From assembly GCF_019649055.1 (NCBI RefSeq), contig NW_026570248.1:1240001-1304000 (forward strand): DNA of 64,000 nucleotides, written 5' to 3'. Made by a program: the position numbers and the translations under genes. The number at the start of each line of letters is the position of its first letter. Position 1 is the stretch's first letter. Below the pieces are notes generated by a model. It had not been told where the DNA came from, ran no database searches, and was given only the letters and a program-made list of their open reading frames with translations. Source of the stretch: Paramacrobiotus metropolitanus (taxonomy: Eukaryota > Tardigrada > Eutardigrada > Parachela > Macrobiotidae). Shown piece by piece: positions 52,498 to 62,615 of this stretch.

Positions 52498-53493
52498 GTT
52501 TTCTTTCCGACGAGACCTCTGATCCCCAGTGAAGGCAACACGGTCGAACTACGCTGATTGCCTATAAGTAGGCCAGCAAACCCGCGACCATCATCTCCTG
52601 CATCATACAGACTTCACTGGAAGTCTGCAGCGCGACGGATTATTTATACGGGTCGGCGCCTAAAAGTAGGTCCCCCGCAGCTTTGGCTCCCGGCGCAAAA
52701 ACTGCGTTCGGTACGTCCCAGTTGTCCAATTAAGCGCCCTACCGGGTTGCGTTGATACGGGTCAGCGCCTAAAAGTAGGCCTCCCGCAGCTTTGGCTCCC
52801 GGCGCAAAAACTGCGCTCGGTACGGTCCTGTTACACCATTACGCCCTATCGGGTGCGCTGCGGCCCTACGGTTGAAAAGGGTGAAGGGAACGACGGAGCA
52901 GCAGTCTGGACGAAGAAAACCGCCGGTAAGACCTGCTGTGACGCGTAGGTTTTCGTAGAACTTTTTGAAAATTCGAGGTTTCTGCGTAGAACCTAACTAA
53001 AACCCCTCATAACTTTTCAACCGCTCATCCGATTTGCTTAAAATTGGCATTTTTGGATTCCTCGTAAAATTCTGTCCTAGAAAAATAGAACAGAACTCTC
53101 GAGAAAATTTTCTGTGAATTTTAACGAATTATCGGCGAAAAACAACCGCCATTTTGTCCAGCCGGAATTTTCGCGAAAAAGTCGCGTGACGTCAGAGTGG
53201 TAACTTTCCATAAATTTCTGACCAATCAGAACGCGTGGAAACTTCCCGTGTTATAACAGTCGTAGTGACTCATACTTTTGCATTTTTGCTCACGGCACGC
53301 TACTCGTGACGTAGAGCTTTTTGCAAGACCATTTCGTACGTGACGTCACACTGGTCAGTAACGTAACATAGGGCCATAGGAAGCTAACGCTAAACCTGAG
53401 CTCTAGCGTACCTGACCAGCACCAACCAGCGACAGCGATCCAACCCGTTCCGGTCCGGACCAAGACCAAAGAAATCTCCTAAGTCCCAATACC
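52498..53493 (+). other. Retroelement leader, including a 109-bp tandem duplication
   Basis: About 1 kb of untranslated leader. Two tandem copies of a roughly 109-nt unit (52647-52755 and 52756-52860) share TAAAAGTAGG..TCCCGCAGC and GGCTCCCGGCGCAAAAACTG. No ATG frame of note precedes ORF1. Candidate roles are packaging signal, promoter or internal ribosome entry, all unproven. Confidence 0.6.
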
Positions 53494-55887
53494 ATGGGCC
53501 AAACTGAAAGCGCCTTGGCCAAGGTGATGCCATACACCAGCCATGAGCAACTCCAACGGAGATTGCTCAGTCCTATGGACGGGCGCCAACCCAATGAATA
53601 TAAGAAACAACTGGGCAAGAGCTACGCTACACGAGAGCCAACGGGACCTTACCGGTTCCGTAACGCCAAGCCAAACAGCTCTGACCCAGACGAGCCAAAC
53701 TCGGCCGGCTCAACGAGTTCGGTCGAGGCCAAAGACAGGCGGGACAAACAAATCCTGCCGGCTGACCTGGAAACCAGTGATGAAAGTCTGGACGCCACCC
53801 GGGACGACACATTCCAGGAGGCATCCGACGAACTGTCCGAGGCCGACCAGCCTCTGGACAGCCAACCTGGCGCCGATAGGACGGCCCAGGCCAACAGTGT
53901 CCCTCGGGACTTGGCGCAAAAACCGGCCATACCTGGCTCGGGCCAAGTCCAACTTGAGGCGCCAACGGCAGCCACAGGTGAGGACAAGACACGCACCGAT
54001 GGACCAGAGCCAAACAACTTGGCCCGGTCCAACCTTGATGTCCAGGATCTGACAGCACGTCCAGCCCTATCGGGCTCGGACCAGATCCAACCTGAGGCGC
54101 CAACGGCGGCCAAAGGTGGACGCAAGGCAAAGGGCCAAGCCAAAAAGGCTGGTCCAAAGGCACATGACCAGGGCCAACAGCCCGTGAGTCAGTCGCCCAT
54201 CATGTTTGAAGTCGATGGCTCAACCAACACAACGCCATCGCCAACCAATGACGTCATCGGCGCGTCTGGCCCGTCCAAACCGGACGGAGAGCCAATTGTG
54301 GACCTGGCCCAACTTAACAGGGCCACAGCCAGGATGGACCTTAACCAGCCCTCCTGGGACACAAGCCGCGCCAGCGTCAGCCCGCCAAAGCTGATCCAGG
54401 CAACCCGGCCCGAGGAGATCGACGAAATCGACCAACTCAGGACAACAGTACGGGACCTGACCAAACAGCTGGCGGACATCGCAGAAGCTGCCCTGCTATC
54501 CGAACGTTGGATGCAGGACGAGATCTGCAAGCATAAAGACCTTGCGTCCAAATCGGACGTAGAGGCTAAACGTGTCTCGGCCATACTGGCCCAGACCCAA
54601 CTTGAGCTAACCCAGCTCAAGTTGTCACCATGTCCCAATGCTGAGCGAGACCAGCTCAACAGGACAATCCACAGCCTAGAAATGGCTGTGGCGGGCCTCG
54701 AAGCCCTGCTCACCTCTACGAGGACTGAGCTGGCCAAAGCCAAGGATGACTTGGCTGCGGCCCGGACCACCATTGACGACACCGACTCTGAGGCGGACCG
54801 CCTACAGAGAGAAAACGAGCGTCTCACCGAAGACATGGCCAACCTGCAGGACGAAATCAACCGCCTGCGGAACGGCTACAATCTTCTTTATGAGAGCCAC
54901 CAGAACCTCATGAAGACTATCCAACAAGGAGGACTAATGAGCCAAACGGTTCAGCAGAAGGAGGCACAGAACGTGCAACTCCAGCAACAGATCGTTGCCC
55001 TCCAGAGCCAGCTCAACACCGAAGCAACTATTCGGGTCCAACTTGAGCAAAATAGCGCCATTGGACATCAAAACTTTGTCCAATTGGAGCAGGCCTTCAA
55101 CCAAGCCAAACAGGTGATCCAGGGCCAACATGACCGGATCATCACCTTGGAGGCCAATAACGCCGGCCTGGTCAAAGACTACCAGGCGGCCACACAACGC
55201 ATAACCGAAATGAACGAGGAACTGGAAAGGCTAAGCACGGAAAACGCCTGCTTAGACGCGGAGAAATCACACCTCGTAGACATCAACTCCGAGTTGTCCG
55301 CAGAACCACCGTCCTACCATACCTTTCCGGACTCGGATACACAACGTCGACAAGAAAAAGTCGACGAGGCTTTGCGGCAGGGCCAACGCTTCTACCGAGA
55401 GCCAGTGTATCATCAGCAGCATTACCATGCGAATATGGCTGTGGAAGGACCATCGGTTGGACATCCCCCAACGGGGCCAACCATACCCACGCCTCCCAGC
55501 CCGGTGGACCGTGGAACATCAACGGCGACAGTAACACTGCCGCCACCACCAATCCCGGTCACCTCAACAGCCACTATCGGTCCAACGACGGTAGTGACAC
55601 CCGCAACGCAGACGCATCCGTCTACGTCAAGCGGGCCAAGCTTTGACCCAAGCCAGGCAATACCCAGCCACAGCTACTTTGGGCCAAGGCCACAGTACCC
55701 GTCCTTGTATCCGTCTATATTCCCGAACATGGACTTCACTTTTAGTCCACATCCGGTCACAAGCCAGGCTCACACCAGCGGCATGGATCCAAACCGGACC
55801 AGCCTGCCGAGCCCAATGTTCGGGCCACCAGCCACACAAGGACAGATGGAGGCCAAAGTGGTACACCAACGGTGCAACCACCACTAG
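53494..55887 (+). CDS. Retroelement ORF1: myristoylated coiled-coil Gag-like protein
   Basis: A 797-codon frame with an ideal start context (ACCATGG). The N-terminus MGQTESAL fits an N-myristoylation site (Gly2, Ser6), as in the matrix domain of many retroviral Gag proteins. Residues 20-300 are polar, Pro/Asp/Ala-rich and likely disordered. Residues about 310-600 form a long heptad-rich coiled coil (for example RLQRENERLTEDMANLQDEI). A PPxY late-domain motif follows (EPPSYHTF, P605-Y608, at 55306-55317). The last 180 residues are a Pro/Thr-rich tail. Capsid and zinc-knuckle regions are not in this frame but in the overlapping frame downstream (from about 55890). The element could be assembling Gag as one frameshifted protein, or as two. 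Membrane targeting and ESCRT use are inferred from motifs only. Confidence 0.75.
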   Translation: MGQTESALAKVMPYTSHEQLQRRLLSPMDGRQPNEYKKQLGKSYATREPTGPYRFRNAKPNSSDPDEPNSAGSTSSVEAKDRRDKQILPADLETSDESLDATRDDTFQEASDELSEADQPLDSQPGADRTAQANSVPRDLAQKPAIPGSGQVQLEAPTAATGEDKTRTDGPEPNNLARSNLDVQDLTARPALSGSDQIQPEAPTAAKGGRKAKGQAKKAGPKAHDQGQQPVSQSPIMFEVDGSTNTTPSPTNDVIGASGPSKPDGEPIVDLAQLNRATARMDLNQPSWDTSRASVSPPKLIQATRPEEIDEIDQLRTTVRDLTKQLADIAEAALLSERWMQDEICKHKDLASKSDVEAKRVSAILAQTQLELTQLKLSPCPNAERDQLNRTIHSLEMAVAGLEALLTSTRTELAKAKDDLAAARTTIDDTDSEADRLQRENERLTEDMANLQDEINRLRNGYNLLYESHQNLMKTIQQGGLMSQTVQQKEAQNVQLQQQIVALQSQLNTEATIRVQLEQNSAIGHQNFVQLEQAFNQAKQVIQGQHDRIITLEANNAGLVKDYQAATQRITEMNEELERLSTENACLDAEKSHLVDINSELSAEPPSYHTFPDSDTQRRQEKVDEALRQGQRFYREPVYHQQHYHANMAVEGPSVGHPPTGPTIPTPPSPVDRGTSTATVTLPPPPIPVTSTATIGPTTVVTPATQTHPSTSSGPSFDPSQAIPSHSYFGPRPQYPSLYPSIFPNMDFTFSPHPVTSQAHTSGMDPNRTSLPSPMFGPPATQGQMEAKVVHQRCNHH

Positions 55888-57406
55888 TAGGCCAACTAGT
55901 TTATTTGGCCCTCCTATCTCGGCGGCAGCCCAAACGGGCCAAGCTCAGCCGCAGATGGGCCAAACCACGCCCACGGGCCAAAATGTGCCCAACCCACCAG
56001 GCATACCGCCAACAGCGGCCATGCCACCAGGACCAGCAGCCCAACCAGGCCAGGGCCAAAATGCGCCCATGTTGGTCCAGCTCCCGAATGGAGCATACGC
56101 ATGGATGGCGTCCAACGGGGCCATCCAGCTTATACCGGGACAGCCAATGTTGGCTCAACCCCAGCAGGTGCCGCAGATACCACTGCAGCCAACACCTGCC
56201 CCATCACCACCGGCCAGTCCAGCTCTCTCAACCAGAGAGCAAATAAAGGAAATGGCCCAAGAGATGGGAAAAGCCAACGCGAGAGCTCAAGTCCGCACCG
56301 AGTTGCCAAAATTCGATGGCAACAAAACAATGGTGAAAGGATGGCTTGCACAGGTCCGACGGATCTGTAAGCAGTCGTCTGATCTGAACAAACCAGATCC
56401 GGACTTTATGAGCCGCATTTACATGGCCCTATCGGACCCTGTAAAAGAATGGTACACTGGCCAAGCCAATCGCGAAGACGAGGACGGCTGGCCAGTAGAA
56501 GAGTGGCTCCAAAAATTTGCCACTCGATATGGCGATGATAATCAGCAGGCCACTGCCATGGGAGAAATTACCCACCGGTATTATCAGCACCTGACTGAAA
56601 CCCCTGAGCAGTATTATGATGCCATGCTGACTCTCCAGACGCGCGCTGGCTTGGACGACACAATGACCCTCCACTTCCTGAGGGAGAACGTCAAAGAGCC
56701 AGAACTACGCCGCGCGTTGGATATCCGGATACCGAAGTCACCGGCAGAATTCCGGGACTATGTCCGGCAGTACACAATGGGAAAGCCGGAGTACGAAGGG
56801 AAGGCGGGCCGCGGATACCCAACCATTCGAACGGCCATACAAACGCCACAAGCCCAAGTTGTACCGCAACAACCGGCACTTTATCCCCCGCAGGCTACAC
56901 AAGCCCAAATAGAGGCAACATACGCCGCCATCGCGGCCTTGAACTTAGCCTCCCCACAACGTGGGTCTACACCACCTAACGGCGGTAGTGGCGGCTATGG
57001 CCAGGCCCGAAACCAGGGCAACTTTGGCTACAGCCAGGGCAACAGCGGCGGAGGACCAAAGGGCAAGTTCCCCAAGGGCCAAAACGCCAGCTTTAGTGGA
57101 AACCAAAGCGGCAACAGCCCTGGAGGACAAAACCGAAGCCCAGGAGGCCAGAGTGGCCAACGCCAGACTCTGAGCCCCGAGGAGGCCCGCAGACAAGAGG
57201 ACATGTATATCGACAGAGTCGAGCGCATGTTCGAGCGATGGGCCAAAGACGGTATTATCACCTGCAACCACTGCCTATGGGGAAACCACCCAACCGAGGG
57301 CTGTGGCTACGCAAACAGGCCATATGGCGAAAATCCAAACCGGAAATGGTATTTGGATTGGCGAAATCATATCAGAAAGGCTACCCACCGGGTCAGCCAA
57401 TCCTAA
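55643..57406 (+). CDS. Retroelement Gag: capsid-like domain, Gly/Gln-rich linker and CCHC knuckle
   Basis: A 587-codon frame in the +1 register relative to ORF1, overlapping its end by 245 nt. The meaningful part starts about 55890. After a Pro/Gln/Gly-rich region it contains a retrotransposon-Gag-type helical domain (about 56260-56800: KGWLAQVRRICKQSS, FMSRIYMALSDPVKEWYTG, WLQKFATRYGDDNQQATA). Next is a low-complexity Gly/Gln/Asn/Ser segment (56985-57170) and a zinc knuckle of the canonical CX2CX4HX4C type at 57263-57304 (CNHCLWGNHPTEGC). The low-complexity part may bind RNA or phase-separate. The annotated ATG lies in the overlap and need not be used; translation probably continues from ORF1 by frameshift. 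Confidence 0.75.
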   Translation: MTQARQYPATATLGQGHSTRPCIRLYSRTWTSLLVHIRSQARLTPAAWIQTGPACRAQCSGHQPHKDRWRPKWYTNGATTTSRPTSLFGPPISAAAQTGQAQPQMGQTTPTGQNVPNPPGIPPTAAMPPGPAAQPGQGQNAPMLVQLPNGAYAWMASNGAIQLIPGQPMLAQPQQVPQIPLQPTPAPSPPASPALSTREQIKEMAQEMGKANARAQVRTELPKFDGNKTMVKGWLAQVRRICKQSSDLNKPDPDFMSRIYMALSDPVKEWYTGQANREDEDGWPVEEWLQKFATRYGDDNQQATAMGEITHRYYQHLTETPEQYYDAMLTLQTRAGLDDTMTLHFLRENVKEPELRRALDIRIPKSPAEFRDYVRQYTMGKPEYEGKAGRGYPTIRTAIQTPQAQVVPQQPALYPPQATQAQIEATYAAIAALNLASPQRGSTPPNGGSGGYGQARNQGNFGYSQGNSGGGPKGKFPKGQNASFSGNQSGNSPGGQNRSPGGQSGQRQTLSPEEARRQEDMYIDRVERMFERWAKDGIITCNHCLWGNHPTEGCGYANRPYGENPNRKWYLDWRNHIRKATHRVSQS

Positions 57407-58379
57407 CCGCCTCGGCTTAGTGCCACCCAAACAACCCAGACCACCACGTGGTAGTGGGGGACCGGCAGCCGAAGGCAATCCACCGGCTCAGGAAGTGGGT
57501 CAGGTGGCGGCAACCGGCAGAACGGTCCAAACAGGGATACCAGACGCCAGCCAACGAAAGGGCAGCGCTACCACCCATACCGGACCAGCTGGTGAAGCCA
57601 ATGGCAACGGCGGCGGCGGTTCAGCTGGGTCAGCCCAACCGCGGGAACGCCTAAGGTCGGGGAGTATCGGCAACTCACCCGACCTAAGACCGGAACCGAA
57701 ACCGCCGGACATAACCATTACTAATCCGTACTTAACTAATCCCTACATGGATCCCAAATTAACCCCTATGGCTCAACAGCCCACCAGTGGATCCAGGCTC
57801 AGCGGCAAACCAGCGCTCGAGCCACCTGGCTCTAAAAGTGATGCCAGGCCGACAGTCGTATTGCAAGCGACCAAGTCGATTTTCGGAGCCTCAACTAACC
57901 CTAAGGCCAACCGATCCCAAAATTCGGAGCCTCAACCCCCAAGGCCAACCGAACACGTGGCAAAGCGAGACGTCGCACCACGAACATGACGTACCACAAT
58001 CGGCGTCAGACACATCCTCCGACAGTGCACCGGACGGATGCTCCGTACAAGATACGGACAGCGAGGTCGGATCCCTAAAAGATTGGATAGCCGAACCTCT
58101 TGAGGCGTCAAGTCCCCGTACCTGCTGGCCCCAGATCGGTGGACAACCCTCGGCACCACACCAACGGTGCGAACCATAAACAGCTCACGGACCTTCCTTA
58201 ATACCAAAAGCATGTTTTCCACCCTACGGGTTGCGGAAACATCACCACAGGAAGAGTCTGTCCAGCAGGAGCCTTATCACCCCAGTACGCTCCTGACGAT
58301 CCAGGACCAGTGTCGCTAATCCCATTGTACCGGTGATGCGGGAAGTGACAGTTGGCCTTGACGAAAATCGCAAACCGAA
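57407..58379 (+). pseudogene. Retroelement Gag-Pol linker in shifting frames
   Basis: A Pro/Ser/Gly-rich open stretch continues in a third frame to 57989, then in another frame to 58179. Both have the composition of the preceding region (KPPDITITNPYLTNPYMDP, SASDTSSDSAPDG). No domain is recognised. The frame changes without an obvious shift signal. Confidence 0.45.
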
Positions 58380-58724
58380 GACCGTCAGAGCATGGACACA
58401 AAGTCCAAATTGGACCAGTCCACACGCTCGCTATGCTGGACACTGGAGCGGAGACATCCTCATCAGCCAGTAATTCTGCACCGCCAATGGCATCAAAACA
58501 GAGCCATTAGGACGGAACACCAAAATTTTGGTGTTGGCGGACAAACCGCCTTTGTGGTCTCTCACTGCTGCACCGTACCGGTGACACTGCAGGGATACAA
58601 GAGCCACCACACGTTCTTCGTCCAACCGACGTTAACGGACGTGCACGTACTACTTGGCTGTGACTATCTCCACTCCAAGTTTACGTTCTTAAGCCAAACG
58701 AAGAAATCGTTTGGGACGCGGTAG
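58380..58724 (+). pseudogene. Retropepsin-type aspartic protease region, frame-shifted
   Basis: The catalytic motif AMLDTGAETSSS lies in frame 2 (58430-58465), while the second half with the flap and the C-terminal signature HVLLGCDYLHSKF (ILG-D type) is in frame 3 (about 58530-58724). Together they make a normal-length retroviral-type protease, broken by at least one indel around 58470-58520. Confidence 0.65.
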
Positions 58725-59205
58725 TCTATCCCGATACCAGAGGCACCGGACCCGACAATGAGGTGCGGATAAATCGGCTTCGCGAACCGACTGTCCGAAC
58801 TTTCACCTGCTGGGAATGCCTGGACACCATTGAAAGCCTCATATGGGAGCTGCGCGTCCATAACGCAATCGAGCGTTACATGACCCAATTCCGTGCAGGC
58901 ATACTCAGTTAAATCACGGGATAGTAAAGACTATCCTGATACCAGAGGCACTGGGGCCAACGGCCGGTGCCTGACAGAGAAATTAAGGAGAACCTGGTCC
59001 AGCGCTATAAAACTTGGTTCACAGGAGTAAGAAATTTCCTGGAATACCGCGTTAACCAACTCCTTGCTCTAGAAGAGAGCTGGCTTGAAGAAAAGGCGAA
59101 CCACTAACGTGGCCGCAAATTGCCGAACAATACGGACCATTCCGCCCAAGAATTGGACGATTTGGTCAAGAAGGAGCATTATGGGAGGACGAACGTCTAG
59201 CCCTA

Positions 59206-60714
59206 GTGTGGGAATACAGGGAGTACCACATGGAAATGCCGAAAGCCCTTCAAAAGATATGCACGGATCTCTTCGATGACATCATAAAACTTCGAAGACA
59301 AGTGGCCCAACACCCTGGCTTAACCGTCAGCATATGGCCAAAGTATGACCTGAGCCTGACTAACGTTAGAACCATACCGGAACCATTGCCGGAAGCAGCA
59401 CCGCATATAGCGACAAAAGTGCGCTTCAATGATGGCCCACACCCAGAACAGGGAGGCCATCGAAGGGACACCAGCCAGAACGAGCAGGACCCTTCATCAG
59501 AGGAAGTCCAATTGACTTGTCCTCTATGTGGAGACGGAAGTTGTACGGCCATACAAACCCGTTCGACCTCAACGTTGGGCAAAGGCCGACTAGCCTCGCC
59601 ACTCCCTAACGGGAGCCGTCCAACCACTTTGGCGGAACTGGACGAACCTGAAAACAGGAAATCGCAACTGGAGCGCAGAGATCCAACCAAAGGATCATAC
59701 CAAACCGGTACCACGGTGACCGGCGGCCGCCAACCTCTAACGAGGATAAAGGCGAGCCAAACAAGTACAGGACGACAAACCTGAGTCTACCGATTCGGAC
59801 GTCCAAAGCTCAAGCGACTCACCGGACACGGACTCCGATAACCAATCATCGGAGGAGTCAGTGATGACGAAGAGGACACAGAAATTCTTCAACCTGAGCC
59901 GAAGTACCGGTAATCCGCAAATTGCGGACCGAACGTCCAACCGACGTTTTAAAGGAGGAGAAAGAAGTCGTTTTCGTTCATCAGCGGTACACCTACCAGC
60001 TTACTCAACCTGTTGGATTAAGGTCCGTCCTATCGGACTATGGACCCGGGACGGCCAATCCACTTTAAATCGCTGAGACGACCACACCGCTTGGTCATAC
60101 CGATCGAAGCGGAGGTCCAAACTCGAAACAGCGAACATGCGTGGATCCAGGTCCAAAACAAGTCCCGACGCGACCAAATCCTCCGCAAAGGTGCAAAAGT
60201 TGGCCATATGTACTATAGCGACATATATGAGCCAGACATCAAGGAGGACGGCGTAGATTGGTCAATTCCCAACGCCGACGCCTTACCATGGCCAAAAGCG
60301 GCGGGGAACAATCCAAATCGGTACCGCACCATTAACGACCATGCTATGGTCCGGGCAACTGTAAAGGTGGAACTCCCACCGGAGTCCATTACCCCGGTCC
60401 AAGTCAGCATTGATTATCCTGTCGATCCGAGACAGAAACTTATGTACCTCGGAAGCCAAGACACCAAACGGAGTCTGGCCATGCTCGACGGACCAGTCCA
60501 GCATAATGGCAACAGTTTCACCATATTGGTGTCAAACTATTCCAAAGAGCCCATATACTCCGGAAAGGAGCACATGGGCCAAGTGGAGCATACGAGGAAA
60601 TCTCGGATGAAGATTATGCCAAGATCAATTCCCTCCAAACCGGAGAGGAAGATCCTGAAGTGGAACGCGAAATCCGCGCTCACATCGCTAATGCACACTT
60701 CGGCGATCACCTGA
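59206..60714 (+). pseudogene. Pol region between protease and RT
   Basis: Two long frames in the same register (59206-59784 and 60040-60714). The first holds a CPLCGDGSC cluster and acidic repeats. The second has a beta-rich segment just before RT (VKVELPPESITPVQVSID, NSFTILVSNYSKEPIYSG), as found in many Ty3/gypsy polyproteins. The stretch 59785-60039 is open in other frames. No enzyme function is recognised here. Confidence 0.5.
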
Positions 60715-62200
60715 CCGAAGAGCAGACCGCTCTACTCCTGTCAGGACTTATGGGAACTCCGGCCATATTCCCGACGTCCAAAAAGCCTTACGGCGACGTT
60801 AAAGGAGTGACCCACGTCATAGAAGTTGGCGACGCTGCACCAATTAAAATGAACCCAACCCGAACGAGTTGGAAGGACGAGAGTTCATCAACAAGCACGT
60901 CCAAGAAATGTTGGACCAAGGCGTGATTGAACCGTCCATGGCAGCGTGGAGTTTCCCAGTGGTCCTCGCCTCGAAGAAAAACGGCGACGGGACCATGGGC
61001 ACCCGGTTCTGCATAAAATTACATAAAGCTGAACTCGGTGACCAAGAAGAACAACTATCCATTGCCCAATCCAGACGAACTTCTGGATCAATGCGCAGGC
61101 AACGCCTACTACGGCAAGGTAGATTGTCAGTCCGGATTCTGGCAAATCCCTATGATCCAGCGTCCATGGACTACACTACCTTCGTGACTCCAGAAGGGAT
61201 GTTCCGGTTCAAACGAATGCCGTTTGGCGTCTGCAACGGCCAGCCACATTCCAAATGACAATGGACAAGATTATGGCGCCGGCACGCAAACAAGGCGGCG
61301 TCTTCGCATACATCGACGAAGTGATATTCTTCGGCAAGACATTCGAGGAATTCAGGAAGGCGTTCAGAAACACGCTCCTCTGCCTCAGAGACGCCGGATT
61401 CACGATAAAACCGTCGAAATGCGAATTTGGAATGGAAAAGCTCCAATTCCTTGGACACATCCTCAGCAAGGACGGTGTCCATACCGATCCCGAGAAGGTA
61501 GCGGCCATCGCCGAGAAACTACCGCCCAAGACCGAGCGTCAACTTCGCTCGTTCCTTGGACTCGCTAACTACTACCGGATGTTTATTCAGGCTACGCCCA
61601 GAAGACTTCCAAGATGTATGAACTCCTGCGGAAGGAAAGTTCAGTGAAAAACGACTGGACCGACGCCCACACCGCTGAGTTCAACGAAATCAAAAAGGCC
61701 CTAACGGAAGCCCCAATATTGGCCAAATTCGATGCAACTAAGCAGACCACCATCGAATGTGATGCAAGTGGCGCTGGCATCGGAGCCATACTCAGCCAGG
61801 ACTCGAGGCCACTGCCTACGCAAGCCGCGTCCTACATGGAGCTGAGAAGAACTACGGCGTAACCGAATGGGAATGCTTAGCCGTAGTGTGGGCCGTCCAA
61901 AAATTCAAACACTACATCGACCACGGACCATTTACCGTAAGGACGGACCACAGAGCCCTAACCAATCTGCTCAGATGCGAGTCTAACCGGCCCGGCATCA
62001 ATCCTCGTCTTACTCGATGGGCCCTCGCCTTACAGGAAGGGACATCACCATTGAGTACAAGCCAGGCACATTCTGTGACAATGCTGATGCATTGTCCAGA
62101 TGGCCACTCGAACGGGACGACGACAAAGGCCCACACGAAGAGTTGGACCAAGTCCCTAACTTCGAGGATTATAAGGACGAGATTCCAGCACGCATCATAA
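60660..62200 (+). pseudogene. Reverse transcriptase and RNase H, frame-shifted
   Basis: RT blocks are recognisable in order but scattered over three frames: HVIEVGDAAPIKMNPTRT; EFINKHVQEMLDQGVIEPS with WSFPVVLASKKNGDGT; GKVDCQSGFWQIPM (first catalytic Asp, codon 61122-61124); FKRMPFGVCNG; and FAYIDEVIFFG (61303-61335), where YxDD reads YIDE. The connection domain LRSFLGLANYYRMFIQ follows, then RNase H: TTIECDASGAGIGAIL, TEWECLAVVWAVQKFKHYI and VRTDHRALTNLL. Breaks lie near 60860, 61030, 61140, 61250, 61595 and 61845. Nearly all are frameshifts rather than nonsense codons. Confidence 0.75.
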
Positions 62201-62267
62201 AGGTGCGCAGGCTGCAAGTCACGGACGAGGACCCCGCAACCGAATGGGATAAGCTTCTCCTTCCCGA

Positions 62268-62615
62268 TTGCAACGCAATTACAGATTGGGATCAATTCAG
62301 CACGGCGGACATACGGGTCATCAATGTACCGGCGCCCGCACCGGGAGAGCCAGAGCCCGAAGTCCCACCGTGTCCAGAAAAGTTACGGACCGCACCGCGC
62401 AAGAACTGCGACGGATGCAACACCGTGATCCAACTCTGGCCAAGAAAATCTATGAGTTGGAACATCAAAGCGAACTGGACAAGAGGTCCAAACTACCTGA
62501 ACATTACCAGATGGACAAAGGTGTGCTCTACCGACTCACCGACATCAATGCGAAACTCGAAAGGAGGTTCGTTGTCCTCTGTTCATGCGGAAAACATTAT
62601 CCAGTCCCTCCATGA
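62268..62615 (+). pseudogene. RNase H-integrase connector
   Basis: The frame contains ELEHQSELDKRSKLPEHYQM, then DKGVLYRLTDINAKLERRFVV, the usual lead-in to the integrase zinc domain. It then runs out of frame about 40 nt before its stop; the reading resumes in frame 1 as the integrase. Confidence 0.5.

Noticed and set aside
53627-54163. Several 160-220-codon antisense frames in ORF1 of the retroelement
   Set aside because: They result from the GC-rich, low-stop composition of the sense gene and have no domain similarity.
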